Shown here piece after piece: positions 17,156 to 26,343 of a stretch of DNA of 64,000 bases. Made by a program: the position numbers and the translations under genes. Below the pieces are notes generated by a model. The model was not told the DNA's origin. It made no database searches and saw nothing but the letters and a program-made list of their open reading frames with translations. The stretch covers positions 20,667 through 84,666 of the forward strand of contig JAUYVI010000012.1 in assembly GCA_030715195.1 (NCBI GenBank). Direction: 5' to 3'. Numbering within the stretch: position 1 is the first letter of the stretch; each line of letters opens with the position of its first letter. The DNA comes from Dongia sedimenti. Its GTDB lineage: Bacteria > Pseudomonadota > Alphaproteobacteria > Dongiales > Dongiaceae.

Positions 17156-17892
17156 CCGCGCTGCCTGCCGCCTCGCCCAAGAAGCTTGGCCTGGTCATCG
17201 ACCTCGACATCTGCGTCGGCTGCCATGCCTGCGCGGTCAACTGCAAGGAATGGAATAGCGGCGGCCATGCGGCGCCGCTCACCGATTTCGACGCCTATGG
17301 CGCCAAGCCGGACGGGGTCTGGTTCAACCGCATCCACACTTTCGAGGCGGGTGAGGGCGCGGCCGGGCGCACCGTGCATTTCCCGAAGTCCTGCATGCAT
17401 TGCGAGACGCCGGCCTGCGTCACCGTCTGCCCGACCGGGGCCTCGTTCAAGCGCGCCGCCGACGGCATCGTGCTGGTCGATGAGGACAAATGCATCGGCT
17501 GCAAGCTCTGCTCCTGGGCCTGCCCCTATGGCGCGCGCGAGTTCGACAGCCAAGAAGGCGTGATGAAGAAATGCACGCTCTGCATCGACCGCATCTACAA
17601 CGAGACCCTCGACGAGCGCGACCGCGTCCCGGCCTGCGTCGCGGCCTGCCCGGTCGGCGCGCGGCATTTCGGCGATCTCGGCGATGAAGATTCGCCGGTC
17701 TCGCAGCTGGTTGCCGAGCGCGGTGGATACGGTTTGATGCCGGAACTCGGCTACACGCCGGTCAACCAATACCTGCCGCCGCGGCCCTCCCAGGCCCGCG
17801 CGGGCTGCACCGGGGCGACCGCGTTGCCGGTGGATGATGTTACGCCGGCGCGGGGATTCCTGCGCTGGGTCGACCGGCTGCTGTCGCGGTAG
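17152..17892 (+). CDS. soeB: Sulfite:quinone oxidoreductase, iron-sulfur subunit SoeB
   Basis: This is a 246-residue electron-transfer subunit with four cysteine clusters: CVGCHACAVNCKEW, CMHCETPACVTVCPTG, CIGCKLCSWACPYG and CTLCIDRIYNE with CVAACPVGA. That pattern holds four 4Fe-4S centres, as in DmsB and NrfC-type proteins. I start at ATG 17152 (ATGA overlap with soeA) because the conserved protein begins there. It wires electrons from SoeA to the quinone-reducing SoeC. Confidence 0.87.
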   Translation: MTALPAASPKKLGLVIDLDICVGCHACAVNCKEWNSGGHAAPLTDFDAYGAKPDGVWFNRIHTFEAGEGAAGRTVHFPKSCMHCETPACVTVCPTGASFKRAADGIVLVDEDKCIGCKLCSWACPYGAREFDSQEGVMKKCTLCIDRIYNETLDERDRVPACVAACPVGARHFGDLGDEDSPVSQLVAERGGYGLMPELGYTPVNQYLPPRPSQARAGCTGATALPVDDVTPARGFLRWVDRLLSR

Positions 17893-17904
17893 ACTGACGC
17901 CACC

Positions 17905-18852
17905 ATGCATCCAGCCTATTCCGTCATCTTCTTCACCAGCGCCTCGGGCGGCGGCTATCTGCTGCTGGCGTTGCTCGCCCTGTTCGGCGCGCTCGGCATC
18001 CTGCCGACGGATCCGGTGCTGGGCGTGGTCGGTTTCGGTGTCGGCTTCGTTGCCGTCACCGCCGGGCTCCTCGCCTCGACCTTCCATCTCGGCCATCCGG
18101 AGCGCGCCTGGCGCGCGTTCAGCCAGTGGCGCAGCTCCTGGCTGTCGCGCGAGGGCGTGCTCTCGCTCGCGACCTTCGTGCCGGCGGGTCTGCTGGCGAT
18201 CCTCTGGGTATTCTTCGGCCGGACCTCGATGCCGCTCGCGATCCTGACGATCCTGCTCGCCCTGGCCACGGTTTCGGCGACGGCGATGATCTATGCCAGC
18301 CTGAAGCCGGTGCAGCGCTGGGCGAATGGCTATGTGCTGCCGAACTATCTGCTGCTGGGTCTGGCGAGCGGCGCCACCTGGCTCGCCTTGATCACGGCGA
18401 TCGTGTTGCCGGCCTTCTATGCCACGATCGTGCTCGACTGGACGGCGATCATCGCGCTCGGCCTCGCGGCCTTGGGTAAGGTCGCCTATTGGCGCTTCAT
18501 CGACCGCAGCCGCAGCGCGTCGACGCCGGAGAGCGCCACCGGTCTCGGCGCCATCGGCAAGGTGCGGCTGTTCGCGGCGCCGCATACCGAGGAGAACTAT
18601 CTCCTGAAGGAGATGGGCTACCAAGTCGCGCGCAAGCACGCGCTGAAGCTGCGGCTGATCGCCTTGGCGCTCGGCTTCACCGTACCGGCGATTCTGGTTT
18701 TCCTGGCGATGCTGGTCAGCGGCTGGGCCGCGGTCGCCTTGCTGGCGCTGGCAACGATCGGCAATGCGATCGGTACCCTCACCGAGCGCTGGCTGTTCTT
18801 CGCCGAGGCGCGGCACACGGTGACGCTCTATTACGGATCAGAAGCCGCGTAG
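17905..18852 (+). CDS. soeC: Sulfite:quinone oxidoreductase, membrane anchor SoeC
   Basis: The 315-residue protein is an integral membrane subunit of the DmsC/NrfD-like type with about eight hydrophobic helices. It begins MHPAYSVIFFTSASGGGYLL and includes the conserved STFHLGHPERAWRAFSQW. It anchors SoeAB and transfers electrons to the quinone pool. The last 15 bases overlap the 3' end of the convergent dioxygenase gene. Confidence 0.85.
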   Translation: MHPAYSVIFFTSASGGGYLLLALLALFGALGILPTDPVLGVVGFGVGFVAVTAGLLASTFHLGHPERAWRAFSQWRSSWLSREGVLSLATFVPAGLLAILWVFFGRTSMPLAILTILLALATVSATAMIYASLKPVQRWANGYVLPNYLLLGLASGATWLALITAIVLPAFYATIVLDWTAIIALGLAALGKVAYWRFIDRSRSASTPESATGLGAIGKVRLFAAPHTEENYLLKEMGYQVARKHALKLRLIALALGFTVPAILVFLAMLVSGWAAVALLALATIGNAIGTLTERWLFFAEARHTVTLYYGSEAA

Positions 18853-19719
18853 CGGCATCTCCGGCGCGCGCTGCAGCCAGTTGTCGGGCAGATAGCGCGC
18901 GGCGCCGTCGATCAAATGCAGAGTATAGGCATGGCGCGAACGGTCGGAGCGGTTGGGCCCGCTCCAATGCGGCAGCAATCCGTGCAGCACCACCAATGAA
19001 CCCTTCTTCGCGTTGAGCGCGACCTTGGGACCGGTGGGATAAGGCGCGGGATCGAGAACCTCGGTCACCAGCGTGCCGTCCTTGCGGAAGAAGCGGCTGC
19101 GCAGCGGGCCCTGGTGGCCGCCGCGGATCGCCATCATGCCGCCATTCTCGGTGTTGGCGTCTTCCAGCGCGAACCAGAAGCCGATGACGCTCAAGGGCGC
19201 GGTGGTGAGGAAGGTCGAATCCTGGTGCCAGGTGACCTCGCCGCCGATCCGCGGCGGCTTGAAGATGAACATCGATTGCAGCAGCAGCGGGTCTTGGAAG
19301 AGGCCGCGCGCCAGAACCGCGAGATGAGGATGCCGGGAGAAGGCATGGAACACCGGATCGAGATCATGCATGGCATGGCCGATCTTGTTGATCGAGAGCG
19401 CCTTCGGCTGCTTCAGGTGGCCTTCGGCGTCGAACGCCTGTTCCTCGAAGAAGAAGCGGATCTTGTCGCCGGATTCCTGGAAATAGGCATCGCGCGCATG
19501 CGAGGCCGAGGTGGTGGAGAAGACGCTCGCCTGCGCCGCGGCGTCGAACTCCTCGACCAGCGCCTTGGCGCGCGCCTGCAGATCGTCGCAGAGCGATGCC
19601 GGCATGAAGTCCTCGACCACCAGATAGCCGTCTTCGGCGAAGGCCTGCGCCATCTCCGGCGTCAGGCCGGCATCGTCGCGCTGGAAGCGTCGCGGGTCTT
19701 CGGGAAGAATCGCGTTCAT
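18838..19719 (-). CDS. Phytanoyl-CoA dioxygenase family protein
   Basis: This is a 293-residue Fe(II)/2-oxoglutarate-dependent oxygenase homologue. The metal triad is readable: H165 and D167 in TWHQDSTF, and H251 in [18 protein letters not shown], with R262 placed to bind 2-oxoglutarate. It therefore looks catalytically competent. The ATG overlaps the TGA of deoB (ATGA), so the protein is made with the nucleoside enzymes. PhyH relatives hydroxylate very diverse small molecules, so the substrate is open; a link to a modified nucleoside or to a sugar is possible but untested. Confidence 0.82.
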   Translation of the reverse strand: MNAILPEDPRRFQRDDAGLTPEMAQAFAEDGYLVVEDFMPASLCDDLQARAKALVEEFDAAAQASVFSTTSASHARDAYFQESGDKIRFFFEEQAFDAEGHLKQPKALSINKIGHAMHDLDPVFHAFSRHPHLAVLARGLFQDPLLLQSMFIFKPPRIGGEVTWHQDSTFLTTAPLSVIGFWFALEDANTENGGMMAIRGGHQGPLRSRFFRKDGTLVTEVLDPAPYPTGPKVALNAKKGSLVVLHGLLPHWSGPNRSDRSRHAYTLHLIDGAARYLPDNWLQRAPEMPLRGF

Positions 19720-20915
19720 AGGCTGCAGGCGGTTCCGTGTTTCAGGGGCTGGAGGCCGAGATGGCCGGCGATGGTCTGGCCCATGTCGGCAAAACTCGAT
19801 CGAATGCCGACCGAATGCGGCTGCAATCCCGGGCCGGAGAACAGCACCGGCACATGTTCTCGCGTGTGGTCGGTACCCTTGAAGGTCGGGTCGCAGCCGT
19901 GATCGGCGGTGATCAGGACCAGATCGCCCGGCTGCAGCCGGGTTTCGAGCTCGGGCAGGCGGCGGTCGAACTCCTCCAGCGCCGCGGCATAGCCTTCGAC
20001 ATTGCGGCGATGGCCGTGCAGCGTGTCGAAATCGACGAAGTTGGCGAACACGATGCTGCGGTCGCCGGCCTCGTTCAGCGCGTCGAGCGTGCGATCGAAC
20101 AGGCCCATGTTGTTCTCGGCCTTGAGCGTCTTCGCCACGCCGCGGCCGGCGAAGATGTCGGCGATCTTGCCGATGCCGATCACCGTGCCGCCGCTCTCCA
20201 TCACGCGGTCGAGCAACGTCTCTTCCGGCGGCGGCGTCGTCAGGTCGCGGCGATGCGACGTGCGCTGGAAGGCGCCTGGCTGCTCGCCGATGAAGGGGCG
20301 CGCGATGACGCGGGCGATCTGCAGCGGTTCCAGCAGGCGCTTGGCGATGGCGCAGATCTCCAAGAGCCGCGCGAGCCCGAAATGCGTCTCATGCGCCGCG
20401 ATCTGGAAGACGGAATCCGCCGAGGTGTAGCAGATCGGCTTGCCGGTGCGGATGTGCTCCGCGCCGAGCCGGTCGATGATCTCGGTGCCCGAAGCATGGC
20501 AATCGCCGAGGATGCCGGGGAGTTTCGCCTCGGCGATGAACGCATCGAGGAAGTCACGCGGGAAGCAGGGCGTCTTTTCCGCGAAATAGCCCCAGTCGAA
20601 GGCGACCGGGCAGCCGGCGATCTCCCAATGGCCACTCGGCGTGTCCTTGCCGCGGGAGACTTCCCGGGCCGCGCCGTAGAGGCCGGTGATCGTGTCAGCT
20701 GAGACCCCGGGCAGCACGCGGCCATGCACCAGATGCGCGGCAAGGCCGAGGCCGAGCCGCGCCAGGTTCGGCACCAGCAGCGGCTTGCCCTGTTCCGCGC
20801 GGCGCTCGGCGATATGGCCCAAGGTATCGGCGCCTTCGTCGCCGAAGCGCACCGCATCGGGCGTGGCGCCAAGGCCGAAGGAATCCATCACCAGGATGAT
20901 CGCGCGCTTGGTCAT
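19716..20915 (-). CDS. deoB: Phosphopentomutase
   Basis: The 399-residue Mn-dependent enzyme of the alkaline phosphatase superfamily moves phosphate between C1 and C5 of (deoxy)ribose. The start [21 protein letters not shown], the segment [13 protein letters not shown] and the metal site [25 protein letters not shown] are typical. I use the ATG at 20915; the longer open frame is low-complexity arginine-rich sequence. It follows deoA by 43 bp and overlaps the dioxygenase gene. It feeds nucleoside sugars into central metabolism, though deoC is not in the window. Confidence 0.95.
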   Translation of the reverse strand: MTKRAIILVMDSFGLGATPDAVRFGDEGADTLGHIAERRAEQGKPLLVPNLARLGLGLAAHLVHGRVLPGVSADTITGLYGAAREVSRGKDTPSGHWEIAGCPVAFDWGYFAEKTPCFPRDFLDAFIAEAKLPGILGDCHASGTEIIDRLGAEHIRTGKPICYTSADSVFQIAAHETHFGLARLLEICAIAKRLLEPLQIARVIARPFIGEQPGAFQRTSHRRDLTTPPPEETLLDRVMESGGTVIGIGKIADIFAGRGVAKTLKAENNMGLFDRTLDALNEAGDRSIVFANFVDFDTLHGHRRNVEGYAAALEEFDRRLPELETRLQPGDLVLITADHGCDPTFKGTDHTREHVPVLFSGPGLQPHSVGIRSSFADMGQTIAGHLGLQPLKHGTACSL

Positions 20916-20958
20916 GGGGCCAGTGTAGGGCGCGTGGTCCGAATTGGAAACAGTCGGG

Positions 20959-22275
20959 TCAGCGCACCGTCTCGATGACCGTCGGCCCAGGCTTGGTCTT
21001 CGCGGGGCCGAGCGTGTAGGCGCGCTGCAGCGCGGCGATCGCGGCCGTGGCCGTTTCCTCGTCGGCGGCGTGCACCATGGCGAGCGGCCGCGCATGGTCG
21101 AGATGCGCGCCGATGCCGGCGACTTCGGTGAGGCCGACGCGGTGGTCGATCTTGTCCTCGGCGCGGCGCCGCCCGCCGCCCAGGGTGAGCACCGCGACGC
21201 CGAGGATGCGGGCGTCCACCGCCTGCACGATTCCGGATTCCAGCGGCGGGCAGGGTCGGATGACCGGCGCCGCGGCGAGATAGGTCCGCGGCCGCTGCAG
21301 GAAGTCGCGCGGGCCGCCCAGTGCGGCCACCATCTTGGCGAAGATCTCGGCCGGCTCGCCGTTGCCGAGCGCGGTCTCGGCCTTGGCCCGGCCGGCCGAA
21401 GCGGTGACGGTGAGGCCGGACAGCGCCAGCAATTCGCCCGCCAGTGCCACGGTGACTTCGTGCAGCCGCGGCTCGCGCTGCTTGCCGGTCAGATAGTCGA
21501 TCGCCTCGATCACCTCGAGCCCGTTGCCGACCGTGGTGCCGAGCGCCTGATTCATGTCGGTGATCAGCGCGCCGGTCTTCAATCCGGCGCCGTTCGCGAC
21601 GTCGACGATGCTGCGCGCCAGCTCTTGCGCATCGGAGAGTTCGGCCATGAAGGCGCCGGAGCCCGTCTTCACATCCATCACCAGCGCGTCCAATCCGGCG
21701 GCCAGTTTCTTCGACAAGATCGAGGCGGTGATCAGCGGGATCGATTCGACGGTCGCGGTCACGTCGCGGATCGCATAGAGCCGGCGGTCGGCCGGCGCCA
21801 GGTCGTCGGTCTGCCCGATGACCGCGCAGCCCACGTCCTTCACCACCTTGCGGAAGGTGGCGAGGTCCGGCTGGCTCTTGTAGCCGGGGATGGCATCGAG
21901 CTTGTCGAGGGTGCCGCCGGTATGCCCGAGGCCGCGCCCGGAGATCATCGGGTTGAACCCGCCGCAGGCGGCGATGATCGGCGCCAGCATCAGCGAGACC
22001 TTGTCGCCGATCCCGCCGGTGGAATGCTTGTCGATCACGGGGCCGGTCAGGTTGAGCGGGCGCCAGTCGAGCACCGTGCCGGAATTCCGCATGGCCAGGG
22101 TCAAGGCCACGCGTTCCGGCATCGCCATGCCGCGGAAGAACACCGCCATAGCGAAGGCCGCGACCTGGCCTTCGGAGACGGTGTCCTGGGTGAGGCCGTC
22201 GATCATGAAGCCGATCTCGGCCTCGCTGAGCGTGCCGCCGTCCCGCTTCTTGCGGATGATTTCCTGAGGGAGCAT
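20959..22275 (-). CDS. deoA: Thymidine phosphorylase
   Basis: This is a 438-residue enzyme that phosphorolyses thymidine to thymine and deoxyribose 1-phosphate. Clear family sequence includes [56 protein letters not shown] and [10 protein letters not shown]. It is the first gene of the deoA-deoB-dioxygenase set. Only 39 bp separate its start from the divergent Rossmann-fold gene, so the two promoters must overlap or extend into coding sequence. Confidence 0.95.
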   Translation of the reverse strand: MLPQEIIRKKRDGGTLSEAEIGFMIDGLTQDTVSEGQVAAFAMAVFFRGMAMPERVALTLAMRNSGTVLDWRPLNLTGPVIDKHSTGGIGDKVSLMLAPIIAACGGFNPMISGRGLGHTGGTLDKLDAIPGYKSQPDLATFRKVVKDVGCAVIGQTDDLAPADRRLYAIRDVTATVESIPLITASILSKKLAAGLDALVMDVKTGSGAFMAELSDAQELARSIVDVANGAGLKTGALITDMNQALGTTVGNGLEVIEAIDYLTGKQREPRLHEVTVALAGELLALSGLTVTASAGRAKAETALGNGEPAEIFAKMVAALGGPRDFLQRPRTYLAAAPVIRPCPPLESGIVQAVDARILGVAVLTLGGGRRRAEDKIDHRVGLTEVAGIGAHLDHARPLAMVHAADEETATAAIAALQRAYTLGPAKTKPGPTVIETVR

Positions 22276-22314
22276 GAGTTAGACCTAAAGGCTCCACCGG
22301 CATCGGTCAATTGC

Positions 22315-22869
22315 ATGGACGGTTCACGGCATGACCTGGTCATCGGCGGCAGCGGGATGCTGGCCGGCCTGGTGGAGCGCCTGGCCCAGGACGGTCGGCA
22401 GGTTTCGGTGATCGCGCGCGGCCGCGACCGGCTGCAGCGCCTCGCCGCCCGCCATCCGGGCATCCATCCACTGCCGCTCGATTATCGGGACGCGGCGGCG
22501 CTCGATGCGGGATTGGCAGCGGTGGCGGCGGCCCGTGGCCCGTTGCAACGCTGCGTCGCCTGGATGCATGACGACAGCAGGGAACGTGCGCTCCGGATCG
22601 CCAGGCAGATCAGCGGCGTCTATTGTGAGGTGCTGGGCAGCGCCTCCGCCGATCCGGCGCGGCCGGACCGGTTGGCGGAATGGCAGACTCTATTTCAGCC
22701 GCTGGAGCGACCCGTGTTGCGCCTCGCCGTTCTCGGTTTCGTGCGCGAGGCGGGCGGTTCCCGCTGGCTCACCGATGCGGAAATCAGCGCCGGCGCCGGC
22801 CGCGCCCTGGCCGGGCCGGAGCCGGTCTCCATTGTCGGAACCGTGACGCCATGGGCGGCTAGACCCTAG
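22315..22869 (+). CDS. Short Rossmann-fold (SDR-like) protein
   Basis: The 184-residue protein starts with a nucleotide-binding motif (LVIGGSGMLAGLVERLAQDG, then a basic VIARGRDRL that would favour NADP). The rest resembles short-chain-dehydrogenase-like proteins lacking a clear YxxxK active site, so it may be a binding protein or an atypical reductase. The ATG at 22315 is chosen because the nucleotide fold starts directly after it; the long open frame upstream lies antisense to deoA. It is divergent from deoA. The function is unknown. Confidence 0.65.
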   Translation: MDGSRHDLVIGGSGMLAGLVERLAQDGRQVSVIARGRDRLQRLAARHPGIHPLPLDYRDAAALDAGLAAVAAARGPLQRCVAWMHDDSRERALRIARQISGVYCEVLGSASADPARPDRLAEWQTLFQPLERPVLRLAVLGFVREAGGSRWLTDAEISAGAGRALAGPEPVSIVGTVTPWAARP

Positions 22870-23021
22870 GAAAACCGGGCTAAACCGCTGCCTTGCGGTT
22901 GAAAATCGGCCTGCCGCCGCTGGCGAATTAAGGGTTCGATAGGATTTATGGCCTTAGATGCACCGAGAATCCAAAGTCCGAGGGCATTGGCGGGCATTTC
23001 TGCGCCGCCGCGACAGGCGTG

Positions 23022-24668
23022 ATGACCGAGCCGATCGACGTGATGGATGCAGCGGCGCGCATCCGCGAGCTGGAGCAGGAGGTAGTCCGCCTGCGGGCCG
23101 CGCAATCCGCCGCGAGCCAGTTGCATGCGATCCTCGACGGCTCGCCACAGGCGATCCTGATCCATCGGGGCGCCGCCCCGCTCTATGTCAACCTCTCCTT
23201 CGTGCGCCTGGTCGGGCTCGCCAGCCGCGAAGAGGCGCTCCGCCTCCCGAACTGCATCGAGGTGGCACACCCCGAGGATCGCGCCTTCGTCATCGGCCAG
23301 GTCGAGGCGCGGATCGCCGGACGCGGCTTCCTGCAGCATTACGAGGCGCGCATCCTCGACACCAAAGGCGCCACCATCTGGGTCGATTGCTATGCCTCGC
23401 GCATCGTCTGGGATGGCGAGCCGGCGGCCATGGTGACGATGACCGACATCACCCTGCGCAAGAAGATCGAGGCGGCGCAGCGCCGCTCGGAGAAGCTGCT
23501 GAGCACGGTGTTCCGGATGAGCCCGGACCCGATCAGCCTCACCACCATGAAGGACGGGCGCTATGTCGACGTCAACGAGAGCTTCCTGAAGGCACTCGGC
23601 TGGCGCCGGGCCGACGTGGTCGGCCGCACTTCGACCGAGATCGGTTTTTGGAAGGATTCGGATTTCCGCCAGCGCATGGTCGAGGCCCTGAAGCGCGACG
23701 GCTTCGTGCGCGATCTGCCGGGCAAGGTCCGCCAGCCGAACGGCGAGGTGCGCGACTTCATCTACTCGGTCGACGTGATCCAGTTCGAGGAAGAGAATCT
23801 CCTGCTCGGCATCGGCCGCGACGTGACCGAGCTCAAGCGCAGCGCGGACCGCCTGCGCGAGAGCATGGAATCGGCCGAGCTCGCCAACCGCGCCAAGAGC
23901 GAGTTCCTGGCCAACATGAGCCACGAACTCAGGACGCCGTTGAACGCGATCCTCGGCTTCTCCGAGATCATCGGCGGCGAGATGTTCGGACCGACCGGCC
24001 ACCCGCGCTATGTGGACTATGCCAAGGACATCTATACCAGCGGCCGCATGCTGCTGCAGATCATCGACGACCTGCTCGACCTCTCGCGGGTCGAGCACGG
24101 CAAGCTCGAGCTCCATCCCGAGCGGCTCACCGCCAAGGATGTCATCGAGGGCTGCCTGAGGCTGGTCGATGGGCGGGCCCGCGACGCGCGGCTGCGCATT
24201 GCGACCGAACTGCCGGAGCTGCCGCTCCGCTTCGAGGCCGATCCGCTGCGCCTGCGCCAGGTGTTGCTCAATCTCCTGACCAACGCCATCAAGTTCACGC
24301 CGGCCGGCGGCAACATCACGATCGGCGCGAACCGGATCGATGGATCCGGCGAGATCCGGTTCTTCGTCGCGGATACCGGCATCGGCATGACCGAGGCCGA
24401 GATGGCGCTGGCGCTGCAACCGTTCGGGCAGGCCGCCAACGCCATGACCCGCGAACATTCCGGCGCCGGCCTCGGCGTGCCGCTGGCCAAGGGCCTGGTC
24501 GAACTGCATGGCGGAACGCTGGTGATCGAGAGCAAGCCCAGCCAAGGCACGCGCGTCACGGTCACCTTGCCGGAAGCGCGGCGCTTGCCGGCGGCCGAGC
24601 CCAATCGACCGGTCCGGGTCCAGCACCAGGCCGGCATCACCGCCGGCGGCTTCGTGGCGCGCGGCTAG
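23022..24668 (+). CDS. PAS-domain sensor histidine kinase
   Basis: The 548-residue protein has no obvious membrane segment. A short N-terminal coiled coil (RIRELEQEVVRLRAAQSA) precedes two PAS domains (about residues 35-150 and 160-285), then a HisKA domain with the phospho-histidine in ANMSHELRTPLNAILGF, and an HATPase domain with N-box (LNLLTNAIKFTPAGGN) and G-boxes (DTGIGM, GAGLGVPLAKGLV). It is thus a cytosolic sensor, possibly of redox or a small ligand. No response regulator is adjacent, so it is an orphan kinase. GTG 23019 is an alternative start. It converges with the phosphorylase gene, overlapping by 4 bases. Confidence 0.87.
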   Translation: MTEPIDVMDAAARIRELEQEVVRLRAAQSAASQLHAILDGSPQAILIHRGAAPLYVNLSFVRLVGLASREEALRLPNCIEVAHPEDRAFVIGQVEARIAGRGFLQHYEARILDTKGATIWVDCYASRIVWDGEPAAMVTMTDITLRKKIEAAQRRSEKLLSTVFRMSPDPISLTTMKDGRYVDVNESFLKALGWRRADVVGRTSTEIGFWKDSDFRQRMVEALKRDGFVRDLPGKVRQPNGEVRDFIYSVDVIQFEEENLLLGIGRDVTELKRSADRLRESMESAELANRAKSEFLANMSHELRTPLNAILGFSEIIGGEMFGPTGHPRYVDYAKDIYTSGRMLLQIIDDLLDLSRVEHGKLELHPERLTAKDVIEGCLRLVDGRARDARLRIATELPELPLRFEADPLRLRQVLLNLLTNAIKFTPAGGNITIGANRIDGSGEIRFFVADTGIGMTEAEMALALQPFGQAANAMTREHSGAGLGVPLAKGLVELHGGTLVIESKPSQGTRVTVTLPEARRLPAAEPNRPVRVQHQAGITAGGFVARG

Positions 24669-25468
24669 CCGCGGAAATCCGCGATATAGGCCTGCAACAG
24701 GTCGAACAGCTTGTCGGCGGCGGCGCGGGCCTGGACCATGGTGTGCTCGTGGCTGAGCTTCGCGTCGCTCAATCCGGCACCCATGTTGGTGATGATGCTG
24801 AAGCCCGCGACCTTGAGGCCGCAATAGCGCGCCAGAATCACGTCGGGCACGGTGGACATGCCGGCGATGTCGGCCCCGAGCACGCGGGCGGCGCGGACCT
24901 CGGCCGGGGTCTCGAATTGCGGGCCGCTGAACCAGCAATAGACGCCCTGCTTCAGGTCGAGGCCGATCCGCTTGGCGATGGCGGCGAATTCGGCGCGCAT
25001 CCCGGGATCATAGGCATCGACCATGTCGATGAAGCGCTTGCTGCCGGTTTCGCCGAACAGCGGCGAGACCTGGGTGAGGCTGATATGGTCGGTGATCATC
25101 GCGACGGCGCCCGCCGGGATCTCGGGATTGAGGCTGCCGCCCGCATTGGTGACGATGACCGACTTGCAGCCCAAGGCCGCCAGCGTCTCGATCGGCGCCT
25201 TCATGGCGGAGGGGTTGCCGTGCTCGTAGTAATGCGCGCGGCCTTGCAGGCAGGCGACCGGCGTCTGGCCGATCCAGCCCAGGATCAAGCGTCCGGCATG
25301 GCCGACCACGCCGCTTCGCGGGAAGCCCGGGAGATCGGAATAGGAGACGACCATCGAGCGGTCGATCATGTCGGCGAAGGGCCCGACGCCGGAGCCCAGG
25401 ATGAGTCCGATCTGGGCGCGGAAACCGCGCGCCTGCTTCGGAATGCCTTCGAGGAGTTGTTCGATCAT
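24665..25468 (-). CDS. punA: Purine nucleoside phosphorylase
   Basis: This 267-residue enzyme of the trimeric PNP class cleaves (deoxy)guanosine and inosine with phosphate. Motifs are LILGSGVGPFAD, CLQGRAHYYEHGN, VTNAGGSLNPEIPAGAV and FSGPQFETPAEVRAARVLG. It belongs with cytidine deaminase and the nucleoside importer upstream on the same strand, but a 36-bp inverted-repeat pair enclosing a GIY-YIG gene now lies between them. The substrate range (guanine/hypoxanthine versus methylthioadenosine) is not decided by what I can see. Confidence 0.9.
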   Translation of the reverse strand: MIEQLLEGIPKQARGFRAQIGLILGSGVGPFADMIDRSMVVSYSDLPGFPRSGVVGHAGRLILGWIGQTPVACLQGRAHYYEHGNPSAMKAPIETLAALGCKSVIVTNAGGSLNPEIPAGAVAMITDHISLTQVSPLFGETGSKRFIDMVDAYDPGMRAEFAAIAKRIGLDLKQGVYCWFSGPQFETPAEVRAARVLGADIAGMSTVPDVILARYCGLKVAGFSIITNMGAGLSDAKLSHEHTMVQARAAADKLFDLLQAYIADFRG

Positions 25469-25530
25469 CGCTGAGTTGTGGCCTGCGGTTTTGTCGAGTT
25501 CAAGGTTAATTGCTGCCGGTCACGCAGGGA

Positions 25531-25566
25531 AGGCGTGGATGCCCGGACCAAGTCCGGGCATGACGG
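25531..25566. repeat. Left 36-bp inverted repeat of the GIY-YIG cassette
   Basis: The 36 bases are the exact reverse complement of 25887-25922. The core is itself a hairpin, ATGCCCGGAC and its complement around a 3-base loop. Related palindromes occur at 35338-35410 and 45505-45564. It lies between the phosphorylase and GIY-YIG genes. Confidence 0.9.
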
Positions 25567-25584
25567 CGTTTAAAAGGGCCCGGT

Positions 25585-25869
25585 CTAAACAAGCTGATCA
25601 AAGAGGTCGTCCCATCGCGCGTTGCTGGCTTCGATGAGCCTGACTTTGCGGGCACGGGGCCATTTCTTGATCTGCTTCTCGCGGGCGATGGCGCCTTCGA
25701 TCCGGTCGTGCGGCTCTGCATAGATGAAACGCTTCAGGCCATATTGCTTGGTGAAGCCCGGGACGGCGCCGGTGCGATGCTGCCAGATTCGAGCGGGCAG
25801 GTTCGAAGTGACCCCGACATAAAGAATCCCGTTCGGCTTGTTCGTCATGATGTACACCCACCCTGACAC
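25585..25869 (-). CDS. GIY-YIG nuclease superfamily protein in a repeat-bounded cassette
   Basis: The small protein (about 94 residues from a GTG at 25869) has the GIY-YIG hallmark VYIMTNKPNGILYVGVTSN, a conserved Arg in NLPARIWQHR and the EKQIKKWPRARKVRLIE tail of UvrC-like single-domain nucleases. ATG 25893 or 25914 are possible starts, but the latter lies inside the right-hand repeat and would translate repeat sequence. The gene sits between perfect 36-bp inverted repeats and splits cdd from the phosphorylase gene. Single-domain GIY-YIG proteins are common but their role is mostly unknown; a role in mobilising the flanking palindromes is a hypothesis. Confidence 0.82.
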   Translation of the reverse strand: MSGWVYIMTNKPNGILYVGVTSNLPARIWQHRTGAVPGFTKQYGLKRFIYAEPHDRIEGAIAREKQIKKWPRARKVRLIEASNARWDDLFDQLV

Positions 25870-25886
25870 CGCCGGATCCCCATCCT

Positions 25887-25922
25887 CCGTCATGCCCGGA
25901 CTTGGTCCGGGCATCCACGCCT
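25887..25922. repeat. Right 36-bp inverted repeat of the GIY-YIG cassette
   Basis: This is an exact inverted copy of 25531-25566. It ends 4 bases from the stop codon of cytidine deaminase (25927), so the cassette abuts that gene. The core hairpin is ATGCCCGGAC/GTCCGGGCAT with loop TTG. Confidence 0.9.
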
Positions 25923-25926
25923 CGCT

Positions 25927-26343
25927 TCAGACGCTATTCTTCTTGTTCTTGGCGCGCAGATTCCGCTTGTCGAAGCTGGCCGGCAGCAGTTCGGCGATGG
26001 TGAAGGTGGTCTTCAGCCCGTCGGGACCGCAGATATGAACCGGCGTCTCGGGATCGGCGAACTCGGCGATGCGCTGGCGACAGCCGCCGCAGGGCGTCAC
26101 CAGCTTCGGCCCGCCGGCGACGACGGCGATCTCGCGGATCTGCTTGCCGCCGCCCAGCACCATCGCGGAGATCGCCGAAGTTTCGGCGCAGACGCCGTTG
26201 GGATAGGCCGCGTTCTCGACATTGCCGCCGGCATAGACCTTGCCGTCATCGGCCAGGATCGCGGCGCCGACCTTGAACTTGGAATAGGGGGCATAGGCGC
26301 GGTCGCGTGCATGTTCCGCCGCGGCGAGGATCTTCTTGTCCAA
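25927..26343 (-). CDS. cdd: Cytidine deaminase
   Basis: The 138-residue zinc enzyme converts (deoxy)cytidine to (deoxy)uridine. The zinc site of the small tetrameric class is complete: NVENAAYPNGVCAE and PCGGCRQRIAEF. The start is TTG 26343, with AGGAGCGC before it, directly abutting the stop of the permease gene. The C-terminus has a short Lys/Asn-rich tail. It is the last clear member of the importer operon before the cassette. Confidence 0.93.
   Translation of the reverse strand: MDKKILAAAEHARDRAYAPYSKFKVGAAILADDGKVYAGGNVENAAYPNGVCAETSAISAMVLGGGKQIREIAVVAGGPKLVTPCGGCRQRIAEFADPETPVHICGPDGLKTTFTIAELLPASFDKRNLRAKNKKNSV

Larger units (their letters stand above)
25531..25922. mobile_element. 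Putative GIY-YIG/palindrome mobile cassette (392 bp)
   Basis: A single gene (GIY-YIG) between perfect 36-bp inverted repeats has the layout of a minimal mobile unit. It lies within what is otherwise a same-strand nucleoside salvage gene set. No target-site duplication was recognised, and inversion or gene conversion between two dispersed palindromes could also produce the arrangement. Confidence 0.5.
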
